Below are positions 48,206 through 61,029 of a DNA stretch of 64,000 bases, piece by piece. A program made the translations under genes and the position numbers. This DNA comes from Endomychus coccineus (taxonomy: Eukaryota; Arthropoda; Insecta; Coleoptera; Endomychidae): NCBI GenBank assembly GCA_958510875.1, contig OY294067.1:33034912-33098911 (forward strand), given 5' to 3'. Under the pieces are notes generated by a model, which was not told where the DNA came from, did no database searches, and worked only from the letters and a program-made list of their open reading frames with translations. The first letter of the stretch is position 1, and every line of letters begins with the position of its first letter.

Positions 48206-49627
48206 ATAGGCCAAGCAATAGGGGTTTAATAGTGACAGTAATACTACCTGAAAACCGACTGTGCCATTATGTTCAGGTAAGTGGAGATATTAATCGTGTT
48301 TTCGACTCTCAAATGTCGTCACCCTATTTATTATAAACATTTTAAACAAAAAAAATGCACTTTTTTTAGTTTTTTGTTAATAACTCAACAAATAATGAAG
48401 TAATCGAAATGTAGGTAATTTAATCACGAACAAAACAAGCTTTCGAGCGAATAGATCGGATAATTCGAAGTCGAGAAAACTACGGAAAAGCGGGAAATTC
48501 GACGTTTTTTTAAAAATTCATATCTCCGTTGTTTATCATTTTATAGAATCGAATCTTTGCAAAAATGTTTTAGTACTTATGCACTTCACGTGTGCAAAAA
48601 ACTGTCGCTGTGAATCAATTAGTTTGGGTGTAATTGTAATTCAAAGTTTCTTGAGCGATATTTTGCAAAATCGCTGGATGCGTCTGAGATACTCCGATTT
48701 TAAATTTTGAAACGGTTTTGAAAAATATAAGATCCGTACAACAAAACGTGTATTCTCGTTATCAATTCAAATGATGGGAAGTGCCTTAAAGCGCTGGGAA
48801 AGTCGGTTCGAAACGGCGGATCGCGCAGAAACGCTCGAGTAGTGGTGGGAGAGGGAGCGAAGGAGAGGCACACATATATAGATATAGAGACGCGCTGCGC
48901 CGGGCTTCAAATTTTTGCATTATAATATCTTAACAATGACGCAAACTATCTTATCTCCCCCCCTACTACTCGAGCGTTTCCGCGCGATCCGCCGTTTCGA
49001 ACCGACTTTCCCAGCGTTTTTAAGGCACTTCTCATCATTTGAATTGATAACGAGAATATAGGTTTTGTTGTACGGATCTTATATTTTTCAAAAATGTGTT
49101 AAAATTTAAAATCGGATTATCTCAGACGCATCCAGCGATTCTGCAAAATATCGCTTGAAAAACTTTGAATTACAATTACACCCAAACTAATTGATTCACA
49201 GCGACAGTTTTTCGCACACGTGAAGTGCATAAGTACTAGAACATTTTTGGAAAGATTCGATTCTACAAAATAATAAACAACGGAGATATGGATTTTTAAA
49301 AAAACGTCAAATTTCCCGCTTTTCCGTAGTTTTCTCGACTTCCAATTATCCGATCTAGTCGCTCAAAAGCCTGTTTTGTTCGTAATTCAATTACCTACAT
49401 TTTGTCTATTTATACCATTCCGATTATTTCATTATTTGTTGAGTTATTAACAAAAAACTTTTAAAAAGTGCCTTTTTTTTATTTAAAATGTTTATAATAA
49501 ATAGGGTGACCACATTTGAAAGTCGAAAACATGATACAATTAATTTCTCCACTCACCTGAACATAATGGCACAGTCGGTTTTCAGGTAGTATTACTGTCA
49601 CGAATAAACCCCTATTGCTTGGACTAT
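48206..49627. repeat. 1.42-kb palindromic repeat with ~650-bp arms
   Basis: Tips ATAGGCCAAGCAATAGGGG (48206) and its near-complement ending at 49627. The arms stay highly similar to the centre near 48920, including ggcggatcgcgc at 48817 mirrored by gcgcgatccgcc at 48983. The loop is only about 90 bp and has a GC-rich, purine-biased part (48840-48905). No coding capacity. Confidence 0.85.
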
Positions 49628-49674
49628 GCCAGCGCAAAGAGGAAATTATGATCCGAAAACTATGGATACCATTG

Positions 49675-51779
49675 GTCCAGTCTGTAAGGTGGGTAAATAG
49701 GCCGAATTTCCATTTTTTTCACAGTAACTCGAATTCGAAAAATTCTTTTCATGTAATGTTCCATTGGCCATGAAGGTCATTCGAAACTCCTGAGCGACTA
49801 TTCAATCTCCCCCAATTCACCTCTAGATGCAAAATTAACCTTAACTCCCTTTTTAAGATAATTGTTAATTCATCAGAAAATGAAAATTGAGTCTCCAAAA
49901 GGAGGTTTTTTGAGTCGCTGAACACGAATCCGAGGACGTTTTCCCGGAAATTTTGTTCAATGGACGAAAAATCGGGAAAGTTTGGTAATTTCTCATTTTG
50001 CAGGTAATTATGGCTTTATACACAACAGAGGTTGACAGTCGCGTATGTCGTGCTAGAATAGGAGGAAGGCAAAAAAATTTGAAGAAAACTGTGGAAAGTC
50101 GGAAAAGAAAATCTTTCCATGTCATCGAAATTATCGTGTGATAGCTCATTATAGAGGTTTTGTTGGTCGGTGATTACCAATTTGATAATTATGAAGTTCA
50201 AAAATATCATTTTCCGCAAAAACGTGGGAAAAATCTGATTTTTTTATAGAATTTTTTCAGTGCCGTGTTGAGTTACGTTTTTGATTTCGATGTTAAACTA
50301 TACAAAAATTTGGAGTAATGCCAAAAAAATAATTATTTAAAAATTCCGGAAAATCAAAGGAAATTATAAGGAAAAACACTCTATCGGGATTGAAATTATC
50401 GTGTGATAAGTTAATATAGGGGTTTATTAGGTCTCTGATTACGAATTTGCGAATTACAAAGCTTAAAAATATCATTTTTCTGATATAATTTAGAAACTTT
50501 TTCTTGTTAAATCCGTTATCAGTGACCGAAAAGATCCCTATAGTGATTTATTACACGTTCATTTCGATAAAGTTAGAGTATTTTACCATGCAATTTTCTT
50601 CGATTTTCCCTGGATTTTTAAATAACTATTTTTTCAGCATTTCTTTCAATTTTTGTATAATGTAACATAGACATCAAAAACATAAACGTAATTCAACACG
50701 ACACTCGAAAAATTCCATGAAAAAAATCTAATTTTTTATAGAATTTTTTCAGTGCCGTGTTGAGTTACGTTTTTGATTCATATGTTAAACTATACAAAAA
50801 TTTGGAGTAATGCCAAAAAAATAATCATTTGAAAATTCCGTAAAATCAAAGGAAATTATAAGGAAAAACACTCTATCGGGATTGAAATTATCGTGTGATA
50901 AGTTAATATAGGGGTTTCTTAGGTCTTTGATTACGAATTTCCTAATTACAAAGCCTAAAAATATCATTTTTCTAATATAATTTAGAAACTTTTTCATGTT
51001 AAATCCGTTATCAGTGACTAAAAAAATCCCTATAGTGATTTATCACACGTTCATTTCGATGAAGTTAGAGTATTTTACCTTGCAATTTTCTTCGATTTTC
51101 CCTGGATTTTTAAATAACTATTTTTTCAGCATTTGTTTTAATTTTTGTATAATGTAACATAGACATCGAAAACATAAACGTAAATTAACACGACAATCAA
51201 AAAATTCCTTTAAAAAAAATAAGATTTCATAACGAAATTTTCCACATTTTTCCGGAAAACGATATTTTTGCTTTTTATAATCAGCAAAATTCGTAATCAG
51301 CGACCAAAAAAACACCCATAATGAGTTATCATACGATGGAAAGATTTTCTTTTCCGGCTGTCCACAGTTTTCGCAAATTTTGCTGGCTTCTTTCTACTCT
51401 AGCTCGAAATACGCGACTGTCAACCTCTGTTGTGTAGAAAGCCATATTTACAAGTAAAATGAGAAATTACCAAACTTTCCCGATTTTCCGTCCATTGAAT
51501 GAATTTTCCGGGAAAATGTCCTCGGATTCGTGTTCAGCGACACAAAAAATCTCCTAGTACCCATTTTGGAGGCTCGATTTTCATTTTTTGATGAACTAAA
51601 AATTATCTTAAAAAAGGAGTTGGAAGAAGTGTTAATTTTGCATGTAGGGGTGAATTGGGGAAGATTGAATAGTCGCTCAGTAGTCACGAATGACCCTCAT
51701 GGTCTTTGAAACAAAAAGCATTTTTCGAATTCGAGCTACTGTAGAAAAATTAGAAATTCCCCCAGCTTTCAGACTGGAC
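49675..51779. repeat. 2.1-kb foldback element with nested tandem repeat
   Basis: Tips GTCCAGTCTG (49675) and its near-complement CAGACTGGAC (ends 51779). Outer arms 49675-50170 pair with 51270-51779. The middle holds two tandem units of 492 bp (about 50232-50723 and 50724-51215), each of which is itself an imperfect inverted repeat. GTCGCTGA/TTACGAAT keywords recur at 49914, 50432, 50924 and in reverse at 51296 and 51532. Same family as 25352-31785. Confidence 0.82.
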
Positions 51780-52840
51780 TACATAGACAAGGTTCTAGAA
51801 TCAGTGAATCTATTACATTTTATATGTGTAGTTCACTAAAGTTTTCCAGAACAAAGTCATATACATCCTTCTCAAATTAATTTGATTTAATATATCTTCG
51901 ATTCTCTTCACGTGGGGATCGAATGAAGTGGGAACAGCTCGGCTTGGTTCCTTCTGTATCACACCATTAGTGGTCTAATCTGGCATACTAACTGCGAAGC
52001 CATTTAGAAAACCAAATATGTTTCATTACTTCTTGGATTTTTTTAAATCTTTGACTATCTCCTATATTTAAACCTCTATACACTTAGTCGATTAATATTT
52101 TCAGAAGATTGTGAAACAATACCTTTGATGAAGAAATGTTCACAATGGCGAGTATTTGGTAACAATAAAAAAGTTTTCGCATGAGACCATGGCACTTTTC
52201 CCCAGAGCGGCCTTTAGGTAGCTATGGTAAAGAGCGCAGTCTGCAAACATGAAATTTTGCACTAGACATTCAGGTACACAACGTCTAAGACATACATTGA
52301 ACGAACGAGCTGACCATTGCTGCACAGGAACAACGCAACGCACTACAACAGTCTAATACGCACGACACTGGTACAGAGCCACAACAAGGACAGGACGTGG
52401 TCTTACTTGACCGGATCCGGGCGAGGGGAGCTAGCTATCTCCTCGTTACCTTGCCCCTACTTCCAGTAGACGCCGCCGCAGCTGTCGGCCGCCATCGCGA
52501 GCTCTGTAATCAGAACAGATCTAGCAGCGGCGTCCCAGCACCGCATCTCCTAACTTGAGCCGAACAGAATGAGGCTCAAAAGTAGGAAATGCGGAGCGAT
52601 TCTCTGCAAATGTTCCAGTGCATTTTTCGTGATAAATTCTTACAACACCAAACACACACACTTATGGTGTGTTGGCATTATCAGTGCATAGGGTTTGTTT
52701 CAATACCTTTGGAATAAAAATTTACCTTCAAGTACATTACAACGAGCAAGTCGTCAGACACAGGTCAACTAATTTGCTAGCATATTATTGAATGAGTATT
52801 ATGTTGAGAGGTGAAGTAATGCATTGAATGCATACCAAAC
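51780..52840. other. No gene recognised; contains a GC-rich island
   Basis: Positions 52370-52565 are clearly GC- and CpG-richer than the surroundings (gacgccgccgcagctg type sequence). There is no convincing open frame. It could be a promoter or 5' untranslated exon of a host gene, or an unrelated repeat. Confidence 0.35.
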
Positions 52841-53045
52841 ACATTCTGGTGTTGGCAGTCAATAGACAGAGTTAAGGTTTCACCAACTCGAATTCTGACA
52901 ACACGTCCATCAGTCCCTGTTCTATTCGTTTCATCGATGAGCTAACAAGAGAGCGAAACACCTGTCTGGGACTGATAGACGTGTTGTCACTAATAAACCT
53001 AGAGAAAATTCAACTCCGTCCATCGAGAGGTGAAAAGTTGAACAT
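52840..53045. repeat. Inverted repeat with degenerate hammerhead-like motif
   Basis: tgacaacacgtc near 52890 pairs with gacgtgttgtca near 52978. Inside, GAUGA (52936-52940), GCU/AGC over an 8-base loop, GAAAC (52955-52959) and a well-paired stem III (ACAC/GUGU plus GUCU/AGAC) are present, but the core reads UCGAUGA instead of CUGAUGA. It is related to the 33.0-33.4 kb region (both have gtcaatagacaa/g and gacgtgttg). Confidence 0.45.
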
Positions 53046-53049
53046 TTGT

Positions 53050-54897
53050 CGGGCACAGGTCATGATCAACCATATCATTCAGATCATTGTTTAGAGAACG
53101 GATATTCCCCCGAAAAGCGGTTTCAAGATCAATGGGGGTCATCAATAATATAATAATTCCAGCAAAACATTACGGAATATTTTTCCTTACTATGTCCTAT
53201 AATGATTATTTTCTATGGCGATCATAACAAATCCGTTACCATTAGAAAGCGATACATTATTGATACCGTCCACAACATATCAAGAGCATTGTAGTTTATT
53301 TGTGGTTGCAGAACCGTTTTCTACACATCTGATGAAATTGTAAGAAATTCAATTTATCCAGGTATGCTTCCCAAATGGTTGGTTGTTATTTGATTGGATT
53401 CCAAAATGGAGAATTTACTATTTTTTACTTGGTAATGATTTGACAGCTGCTACACATCCCGAAAAATTACAAACGACTATTACGATACTCTTGAAGTTTT
53501 TTTTTTGTATTTGACTCCACATTATAATTATTTCAAATGTGGTCTATATCATTTAAGCCCTTTGTAATAGCCTCTTCGCTGTGTTAACACATTGTTATTC
53601 TGTTGGATTTAGCCAAATGAATTGCACAAATAATTCAGTTGGAATCTACAAATCTTTTTATATGGAAACTGCGAATTTACAAAGGTAATACCACGAGTCT
53701 TCCAAATTTGATCAATACATTTTTATTTTCAACGGAAAATTTTTAATTAGGCAAAAATATGGAATCAAACCGTGAATGATTTCATCTAATTCGGTATGTT
53801 TGAGTATTTTTGGCTGAAACAAAAAAGTTTCGGTGATAAAAATGAAAATTTATTTGATAAGGTTCGGATAACGAGGTATATTTCCAGAATTTTCTTACAA
53901 TCAATTTGTGAAAATCAATTTAAGATATTAGGAGCAGGTGACTCTAATCAGCTCAATGTGAATAAGGTTTTATCGAGGACGAGACTGTTTTATCAAATAT
54001 TATATCACAAGACCTATAAATTTAATCGATTAAACTATTCAACATATTTTGAGCACGATTTTTCTTTGAAAACACTTGAATGCACAATAATTTAATGAAT
54101 TTTGATTTCAAATTGTTGTGGATGAAACTATTCATGTACAAGCACAATCATGTAAAAATATTTGGACAGTTTAATTTATTCAAATTTATAGGTCGAGTGG
54201 ATATGGCTAGATTATTTCTTGAATAACTTCGATTAAAGCCAACAAAGAATTTTATTGATAACAAAGTTTGAGATTTTCTAACAATTTTTTTACAAACAAC
54301 AGTATGGAGATTCAATCACTCTCAAACAAAATTTACTCAAAAAATGGTGGTGTCTGATTGGTCTATTTCATAATGAGGGAAATTAATAAGAAATGTTTGA
54401 GAATATGCAAATGTTTATGAATAAGTAAAGAGCCCATAGGAGTCCGAAAGAAGGTGTGTCAGCTCTATGAACTGTTATAGACATGACATGATAGAGTGAA
54501 GAAACCTCAAAATTCCCGTAATCGATATATTTTTGATACCTTAGTTATATTCATCCGTTTGAACAACCCTATGAAGAGATGGCCTTTTAATACCATAGTA
54601 GAGGCTTGGGCATTTGATGAAGATTGAGGTATTTCATTACGCTTTGCGTATTTGAAAGTAAATTGATTTTCTATGATTTTAAAAACCTGAAAAATGATCG
54701 TTATCATTTGAGATTTTCTCTGAATATTTACGTCATTTTCATGGCTTTTGGGGCGCGAAATGATGAAAAATGTGAAAACTGTATTTTGAAATTATCAGTA
54801 TCAACATGTTTTATCTGATGTTTTGACCTTCATAAACTATTAACCGCGAACCTTCCTTACGTGCAGCATACATTGCATTGATCATGAAAAATAATAT
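53050..54897. other. No gene recognised
   Basis: AT-rich. The open frame at 53796-54095 (about 99 codons) has no recognisable domain. Confidence 0.35.
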
Positions 54898-54911
54898 TAA
54901 TATGTTGCTAC

Positions 54912-55082
54912 AATAATGATTTTTGACCCAGTTATGAATTATACTCGTATATCTGAATTCTTGGGAAATAGGTCATATTCACACTTGCGTCTACAGGACA
55001 AAATGGCCTAGGGTCTACGTCTACTATATAAAAAAATATACCAGACTCAAGTCAATATGACTTATTTCCAAGAATTCACATA
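54912..55082. mobile_element. 171-bp Penelope-like derivative with 14-bp target duplication
   Basis: The start (aataatgatttttgaccc, then gaattcttgggaaataggtc) and inverted end (gacttatttccaagaattc) match the tips of the PLE family at 10666 and 39081. The flanks are a 14-bp direct repeat TAATATGTTGCTAC (54898-54911 and 55083-55096). The ribozyme and all coding sequence are absent; only the inverted tips and about 55 bp of centre remain. Confidence 0.75.
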
Positions 55083-55099
55083 TAATATGTTGCTACTAT

Positions 55100-58036
55100 A
55101 TAGAATGGGTTACAATGATTGAAGAGAAGCATAATGTAATACAGGCAAGGAAGGGAAAGCAAAATTATTGTAGAACTACAAAGATGCTTCAGACGAAATT
55201 TGGAAACATTGTGGGATTTAATTAATAGATATTGCATTAAAATTTCCTAATCATCATATGCATCAACATGAGAATTAGCATATTTATGTTAATCTAAGAA
55301 AATGATTGTCACTCCTCTATAACAGGTGTGACAACACGTTCCAATTATTGAACCTGAACCCAGCAACATCTCCAAAATACAACAGGGAATTTACTGAATG
55401 AATCCCATACATCATATTGATAAAATCAGTTTACGTCGAAAAATTTAATTATAAGCAAATTACATAGATGACCAAGCATGAACACTAATTCGGATTACCA
55501 TATTGTAATTATTAGAAGAGAATTTGAACTTAATTCGTGAAACGAATTGAAAGCTGACGGCAAACGATGTTGAGGGGCTTTATGATTGACCGAACTCGCA
55601 TTGAATCGATGTTGACGGATCGAGGATTTCCAAATTGCTGGTAAACTAGGTCAATCGTAGAGTTCCGTTGGCGAAATTTAATTGTTATCCAGATTTGACT
55701 GGTTTCAAGAGGGGCTTAAATAGGTTGATTGAATTCCAAGGAAGATTAGAAAAATTACGTCGTATGTCGATCATGATTCAGAATGTAAACTTCACCAAAT
55801 TTAACGGAGGATATATCTGTTCCCAATTTTGATTGAAGTGATGGAGAATGCATAATAAAGTAATTCCATCAAAGTAATTATGTTATTGGAACATTAGTTG
55901 ACCTGTTTTAAGACTAAATTGCTTGTTCCAAGACTGAAGAACAAATGCCGTACCTATATAAGTTATCTAAAGAACATGGTATGATGTGAAAATATGAATC
56001 AGAATATGGATCTGATTAAAATAAACATACAAGTATAAATATGTAAACATTGTGGAAATTATGAACATATAGATAAATAGTTTCTCAAAAACAATGGAAT
56101 TATATTTTATTAAGAGCTTCCGATTCCAGTGGAGATTGTTATATTCTCAATTGGTAAGAAGAGAAAAATAACGCTACAAATTACACACCAGTTTCTGAGG
56201 TATTATTCTGATAATGAATGACATTTCTTATAAATATTTTCAGATAACATTGTACTTTGTTATAACAACCGCATCTCTATTATTGAAGTGTGGTTACATC
56301 TAGGCTTTTTAAAAAGCAGGAGGTAAATCGAAATGCTTGTATTTGGTGTTTTCATGAATTGACCAATAACTATTGGTTATCGTTGGATATTTGTATGAAT
56401 TTTGATACAGAATCTCGCTTTCATAGTACTTACTTTTTCGGGAAACCATCATCAAGCCGTAATACGATTTTCAATATGATGTAGGCCATGCATGTTATGA
56501 GTCAGAATTATATTCAAGTTCATCTGTGACTTATGAAAAGGAAGTATACAAGTTGAACAGTAAAACGTAAATGAATTACAAATTAGCAATTGATGACAAT
56601 TATCTTACCACACAGTAACTATTATTCATAAATTTATGTGTCATTATGTTCTTCTGAGAAGGGCTGAAAAAGGGTATATCAGAAAAAGAAGTACGAACCC
56701 TAAACATTTTTAATTTCGAGTAATTTTGAAAAAAAATAATAGAAGAAATAGAAACACTCCTCCGTAGCAACTTTTTAAAGGCTTTCTTGTTCTTATGTCG
56801 GTTTTTATATCCGACTTCCGTTTCCGATCGAACGTCATTAGCTGTTTTTATTTTTAGAGAAGATTTTAAAGTACTAGCTTACATTGGAGTGAAATCAGGG
56901 AAATTGGGCAACCTAAATAAACTATTGATGTAAGTAATCGATGAATTAGCTCCAACCAATGCTAAATGCAAGAGAAATGTGTGGCGAACTTCGAAAAGTA
57001 TAATAACCAGCACATCGAAAGAGATCGAAAATGTAATAATCATTGCTCAAATATATCGAAGGAAGTTTTAGGCACAGTCACACCTAGGTTTTGGAATAAC
57101 TGGTCGTCATGTTGAACGAGAGATAACGCTGAAGTGGTATGAACGATAAACCAATTACGACTTTCAGGAAATTGCCCCACAAGTATAAATCATAGAGTTG
57201 TAAAACACATATGTTTTCAACACGAATGAACTTTCAATGACATAGAGTATAATTTGACGTTTCACTAAGTTTCCAGCTGTAAATATATGACATTTATCAG
57301 CAGAAGTATACGAAAGCGGTTTTGAAAACAGTCAAGGTAAACAACTCGAAATAGCAGTTATATTTTTACAAAGTGAGCTTTATTTTCTCCCAATTCTAAG
57401 CAGAATAACTTGCACATGATATTATCCATACGATTTATCTATTTATCATCAAAGGTCTTCTCTAACCTTGATATTCATATCAGATCATATACTAATAGAA
57501 TTCAAATTAACATGATAGCAGTAACAAAACACGGTATTATCGAAATCCAATATGAATCGACAGATATGACTCCCAGGGAAACCTTTCACGGAGTTCTGTG
57601 AATCTATCGGACAACCCGAAAAGATAATATGTGTTGAAACATATATGTAAATAGATTTCAAACTTCTATGATAGCAGCGTGCGGACAAAGATTCTCCGTA
57701 GAGGAGGAATTGGACAATGCTACAATGCGTCAGAAGTACGTCCAGGAAGTTATATTAACAGAGGAGGTAACATTAGTAGTAGATAATTCATTCGTATAGA
57801 TAATAATGTGATAAAGGTCCTTGTAAAACACATTATGCTGTTAATTTGAATGAACTTTCAATGTAATGACGGAATATAATTTAACGTCTTTCCACAACCT
57901 CATGTGTTTCTAATCATTTGCAATATATTGTCGGTTCTTACCAGGGATGGAAGTTAGTGACCCATAGAACACAGTTAATATAATCGTTGAGATAATATAT
58001 ATAAGGTATATGTATCTATGCTCCTTTACTTAGATT
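55100..58036. other. No gene recognised
   Basis: AT-rich, with no repeats or coding regions assigned. Frames at 56290 and 57410 show no domain. Confidence 0.35.
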
Positions 58037-58038
58037 TA

Positions 58039-59204
58039 CGAGCAAGGTGAAAAGTCCCTGAAAAATAAAACAGATGGCGCCACAATCGAAAATCCCATGT
58101 GACATTTGTGATGTACCATCTTGACCTAACAAGCATTGAAATTTTCAGACTGATATGTCATCCAGTTCTATTTTAACACCCATCGAAAGCAAGCAACCTT
58201 GAAGATTTTTGTAAGCATGGACTGAATTGTGTGTGTTGATTAAACATTATTTCTTGCATGGAAAAAAAATTAGGAAAACAAAGCATCGCTTGTTAAACAT
58301 TATGGGGAATCTTCACCATCGATTGGAACGATTCACAAGTGGTTCACTGATTTTAGTTGTGGTGGTATGACCAGAGAGGACGCTGAACGTTCTGGTCGTC
58401 CAATTGAGGTTACAACGACAGAAGTCGTCGATAAATGATGATATGATTTGGATGATCGGCGAGTTCAAGTGATGCCAGATGGGTGCCGCATTTGCCGCAA
58501 CTTCAGAGGGTTGCTTGGGGATGTTCAAGGGCGATAAGAAGGACTTTTTGCGCCGTTTCGTAACCCTGGAAGGAACATGGATACATCACAACACACCACA
58601 GACCAAAGAACAGTCGAAACAGTGGACTTGTCCTGGCGAATCGATGTCGAAAAAGGCCAAAGTGGGCTTATCGGCCAACAAAGTCATGACGACAGTTTTT
58701 TGGGATGCACATGGTATCGTCCATAACGATTACCTTGAAAAGAGCAAAACGAACATCGGCGTATATTATGCAGAGCTGTTGGATCGATTCGACGCCGATT
58801 TGAAGCGAAAGTGGCTGCATTTGGCGAAGAAAAAAGTGCTCTTCCACCAGGACAAGCACCGGCGTACAGGTCCGAAGTCGCGATGGCAAAATTGCATGAA
58901 TTGCGCTACTAATTGGTTCGTCATCCACCATATTGTCAAGATTGGCGCCCTGCGATTTTTATCTATTTCTGAACTTGAAGAAATGCCTCGGTGGAAAGAG
59001 ATTTGAATCCAACGACTAGGCCATCACTGAAACAGTTTTGAAGGGATTGCCGAAATCGTTTTATTTGGAAGGGATAGAAAAATTTGAAAAACTTTGGGCG
59101 AGGATGTATCGCGTGTAAGGAGATTATGTTGAGAAATAATATGATTTTTCACCAAATACATCATTTCTTGTTTCATATTTCAGGGACTTTTCATCTTGTT
59201 CTCG
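58039..59204 (+). mobile_element. Mariner element, internally deleted
   Basis: TIRs read CGAGCAAGGTGAAAAGTCCC (58039) and its near-complement ending at 59204, each bordered by TA (58037-58038 and 59205-59206). Length is 1166 bp, slightly short of the roughly 1.3 kb usual for mariner. It carries a mariner transposase pseudogene on the plus strand. Confidence 0.9.
58257..59120 (+). pseudogene. Mariner transposase pseudogene
   Basis: The N-terminal part reads SPSIGTIHKWFTDFSCGG and DAERSGRPIEVTT (HTH region) up to two stops near 58435. Most of the second HTH is deleted. The long frame 58479-59006 then holds KKDFLRRFVTLEGTWIHH, KQWTCPGESMSKKAK, TVFWDAHGI and LAKKKVLFHQD (second Asp). The first catalytic Asp (usually VDETW) is Glu here (LEGTW). 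A frameshift right after HQD destroys the NAPAH and PYSPDLAPSDY motifs; remnants of the C-terminus continue in another frame to about 59115. It is clearly dead; the subfamily was not determined. Confidence 0.88.
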
Positions 59205-59205
59205 T

Positions 59206-60290
59206 ATTTCGTATTATTTTCCAAATCAGTTTATTATTATAATGTAATATTGTCAAAAGCTTTGGAACAGTGGTAATGTGAATTTCATAAACACAATTGA
59301 GCAATTTGATTGTATTACAGTCTGTATATTCCTACAGGTTATTCCTATCTTTTTGAAGAGTGTAATCTGGAAAGTACAAAGATAAATAGATATTGTTGTA
59401 CGTACGTAAGCTCGGCATGTCAATCTCTAATCTGATAGAGTCGTCTAAATGGTCCGTTTCGTAGGAGACCGCTCGAGGGGAATTGAATATCCTGAACTCA
59501 GTTCATTTCTTACAGTAAATTGGCGCATTTACTTAAACTTTACGTATTTCAGCGACTGTAGCTGACTGATGTTTGTCTTTGTCTTTCGGTTGTCTGGTTT
59601 ATGAACTCTCTATATCTTCCGCTCTCTTGAATTGATAACCAATGTCTTTAGTCTGAGATATAAAACTGTTCTATTTTCCAGTTAACTCCGTACCTTATCT
59701 GCTTTCCACGTTGTCTGTTTTTAAACACATTTTCTTTCTAAAGTTTAGTTAGATGCAGAGAGAATTGAGTTTCTAAACGTATTTCTCCCTCGAACCAAGG
59801 GCAATTTAAAAGTCCTTTGTTGAAGATCACTACAGAAAAATTTGCCACGTTTTTTTAAATATTGATCTAGACTGGAGATTCTCAAACTTTTTTTGTCCTA
59901 CCATATTCGAGATTAAGAAATTCACGTGCCACCTAAGCTGAGTGGATCTTTTTTGATCAAATGATAAATAAAAGCCACGCAAGTAGTATTATTCAATCTT
60001 AAATTGCAGTAATAAAATACCTCATATGAAAACTCTCATGAAAACTGATATGACGCATAATGCTGTATATTTGGAACAAGCGTTCTAACGCATGATTCCA
60101 GAGAACATGATCACACATTCGCTGGAATAGGTAATTGAAAATGGGGCGCGTACCAATACCCTCTATTACCAAGGCCTGCGCGCTCAAACGTGACGTCGCA
60201 AGCCTGAGGCTATACTGCAGCTGTTCACAGGTATGTTGTAGCATAATGCTGCAATAGTGACAGTAAAACAAAAGTTTTATCTATTTTTAT
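59206..60290. other. No gene recognised; possible hAT-type scrap
   Basis: The segment near 59876-59910 (gagattctcaaactttttttg) resembles the common start of hAT-type elements, but no partner end was confirmed. Confidence 0.3.
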
Positions 60291-60804
60291 TATGTACCAG
60301 GTGATCCAACGAATTCAAGTACAATATCTCAGTTATTATGAGAATTACAAAACAATTTTACATACAAAAATCGTAGGTACTGCAGAGAGCTAAAAACTAA
60401 AATTATTTATGAATATTGCACATAAGTTCGTCAAAAAGCAAATTTGCTTATTCCTTAATGAAACACCCCGTGTATTGTCTTTATTTTGGATTGCCACTTT
60501 TCTAAAAAATAATTGATTCAGTTGTCAAACACATGCAAAATATATTCCAATTTCAACTCATATGGTTCTGTTTGAAATTGTTCCATATTAGTGTACAGAA
60601 TGAGTCTAAATACTTGTTCTACGTTATTCAATAAATTTAAATGAAACACCCTGTGACATCCTGTATATTACATGTTATTCCAAATACCTATTCTAATCTG
60701 AAAGATAAGCTTAGATTAGATTGATTTGCAACGGTTCGATGAAACGGTGAATTCAGAATACTTGAAACTGTTTGAAACAATCCTATTTTAAATGGGGAGA
60801 ACGA

Positions 60805-61025
60805 GTTAGTAGTGAATTTGAAAGTTATAGAAGACCCACATATCGGCTCAAGGAAACTGTGATGGAAACAGATGTTAGTAAGAACTCTGTTTCACGGATT
60901 CTACATGAAATTAAAGGCCACTCATACCACATTCGGCTTCTTCAAGAATAATTGTGCGATGGTGATTATCATAGGCGACTAACTTTTTGTCACTGACACT
61001 GGGAACAAATTCAGAGAGGTTTGTT
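60805..61025 (+). pseudogene. Transposase HTH fragment (Tc1/mariner superfamily)
   Basis: One frame reads ETVMETDVSKNSVSRILHEI then KGHSYHIRLLQE, a stop, and LCDGDYHRRLTFCH. This matches the second helix-turn-helix (SVSRILHxxKFHPYHIQLxQEL) and following linker of insect Tc1/mariner-type transposases. No catalytic domain remains. Nearby tip-like pieces (tgaaacaccctgtgacatcctgtat at about 60642, split by small differences; acatacagggcg at 61758) may be its decayed TIRs. Confidence 0.65.
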
Positions 61026-61029
61026 GACT

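Noticed and set aside
58313..58931. Minus-strand frames over the mariner
   Set aside because: Antisense shadows of a mariner transposase identified on the plus strand.
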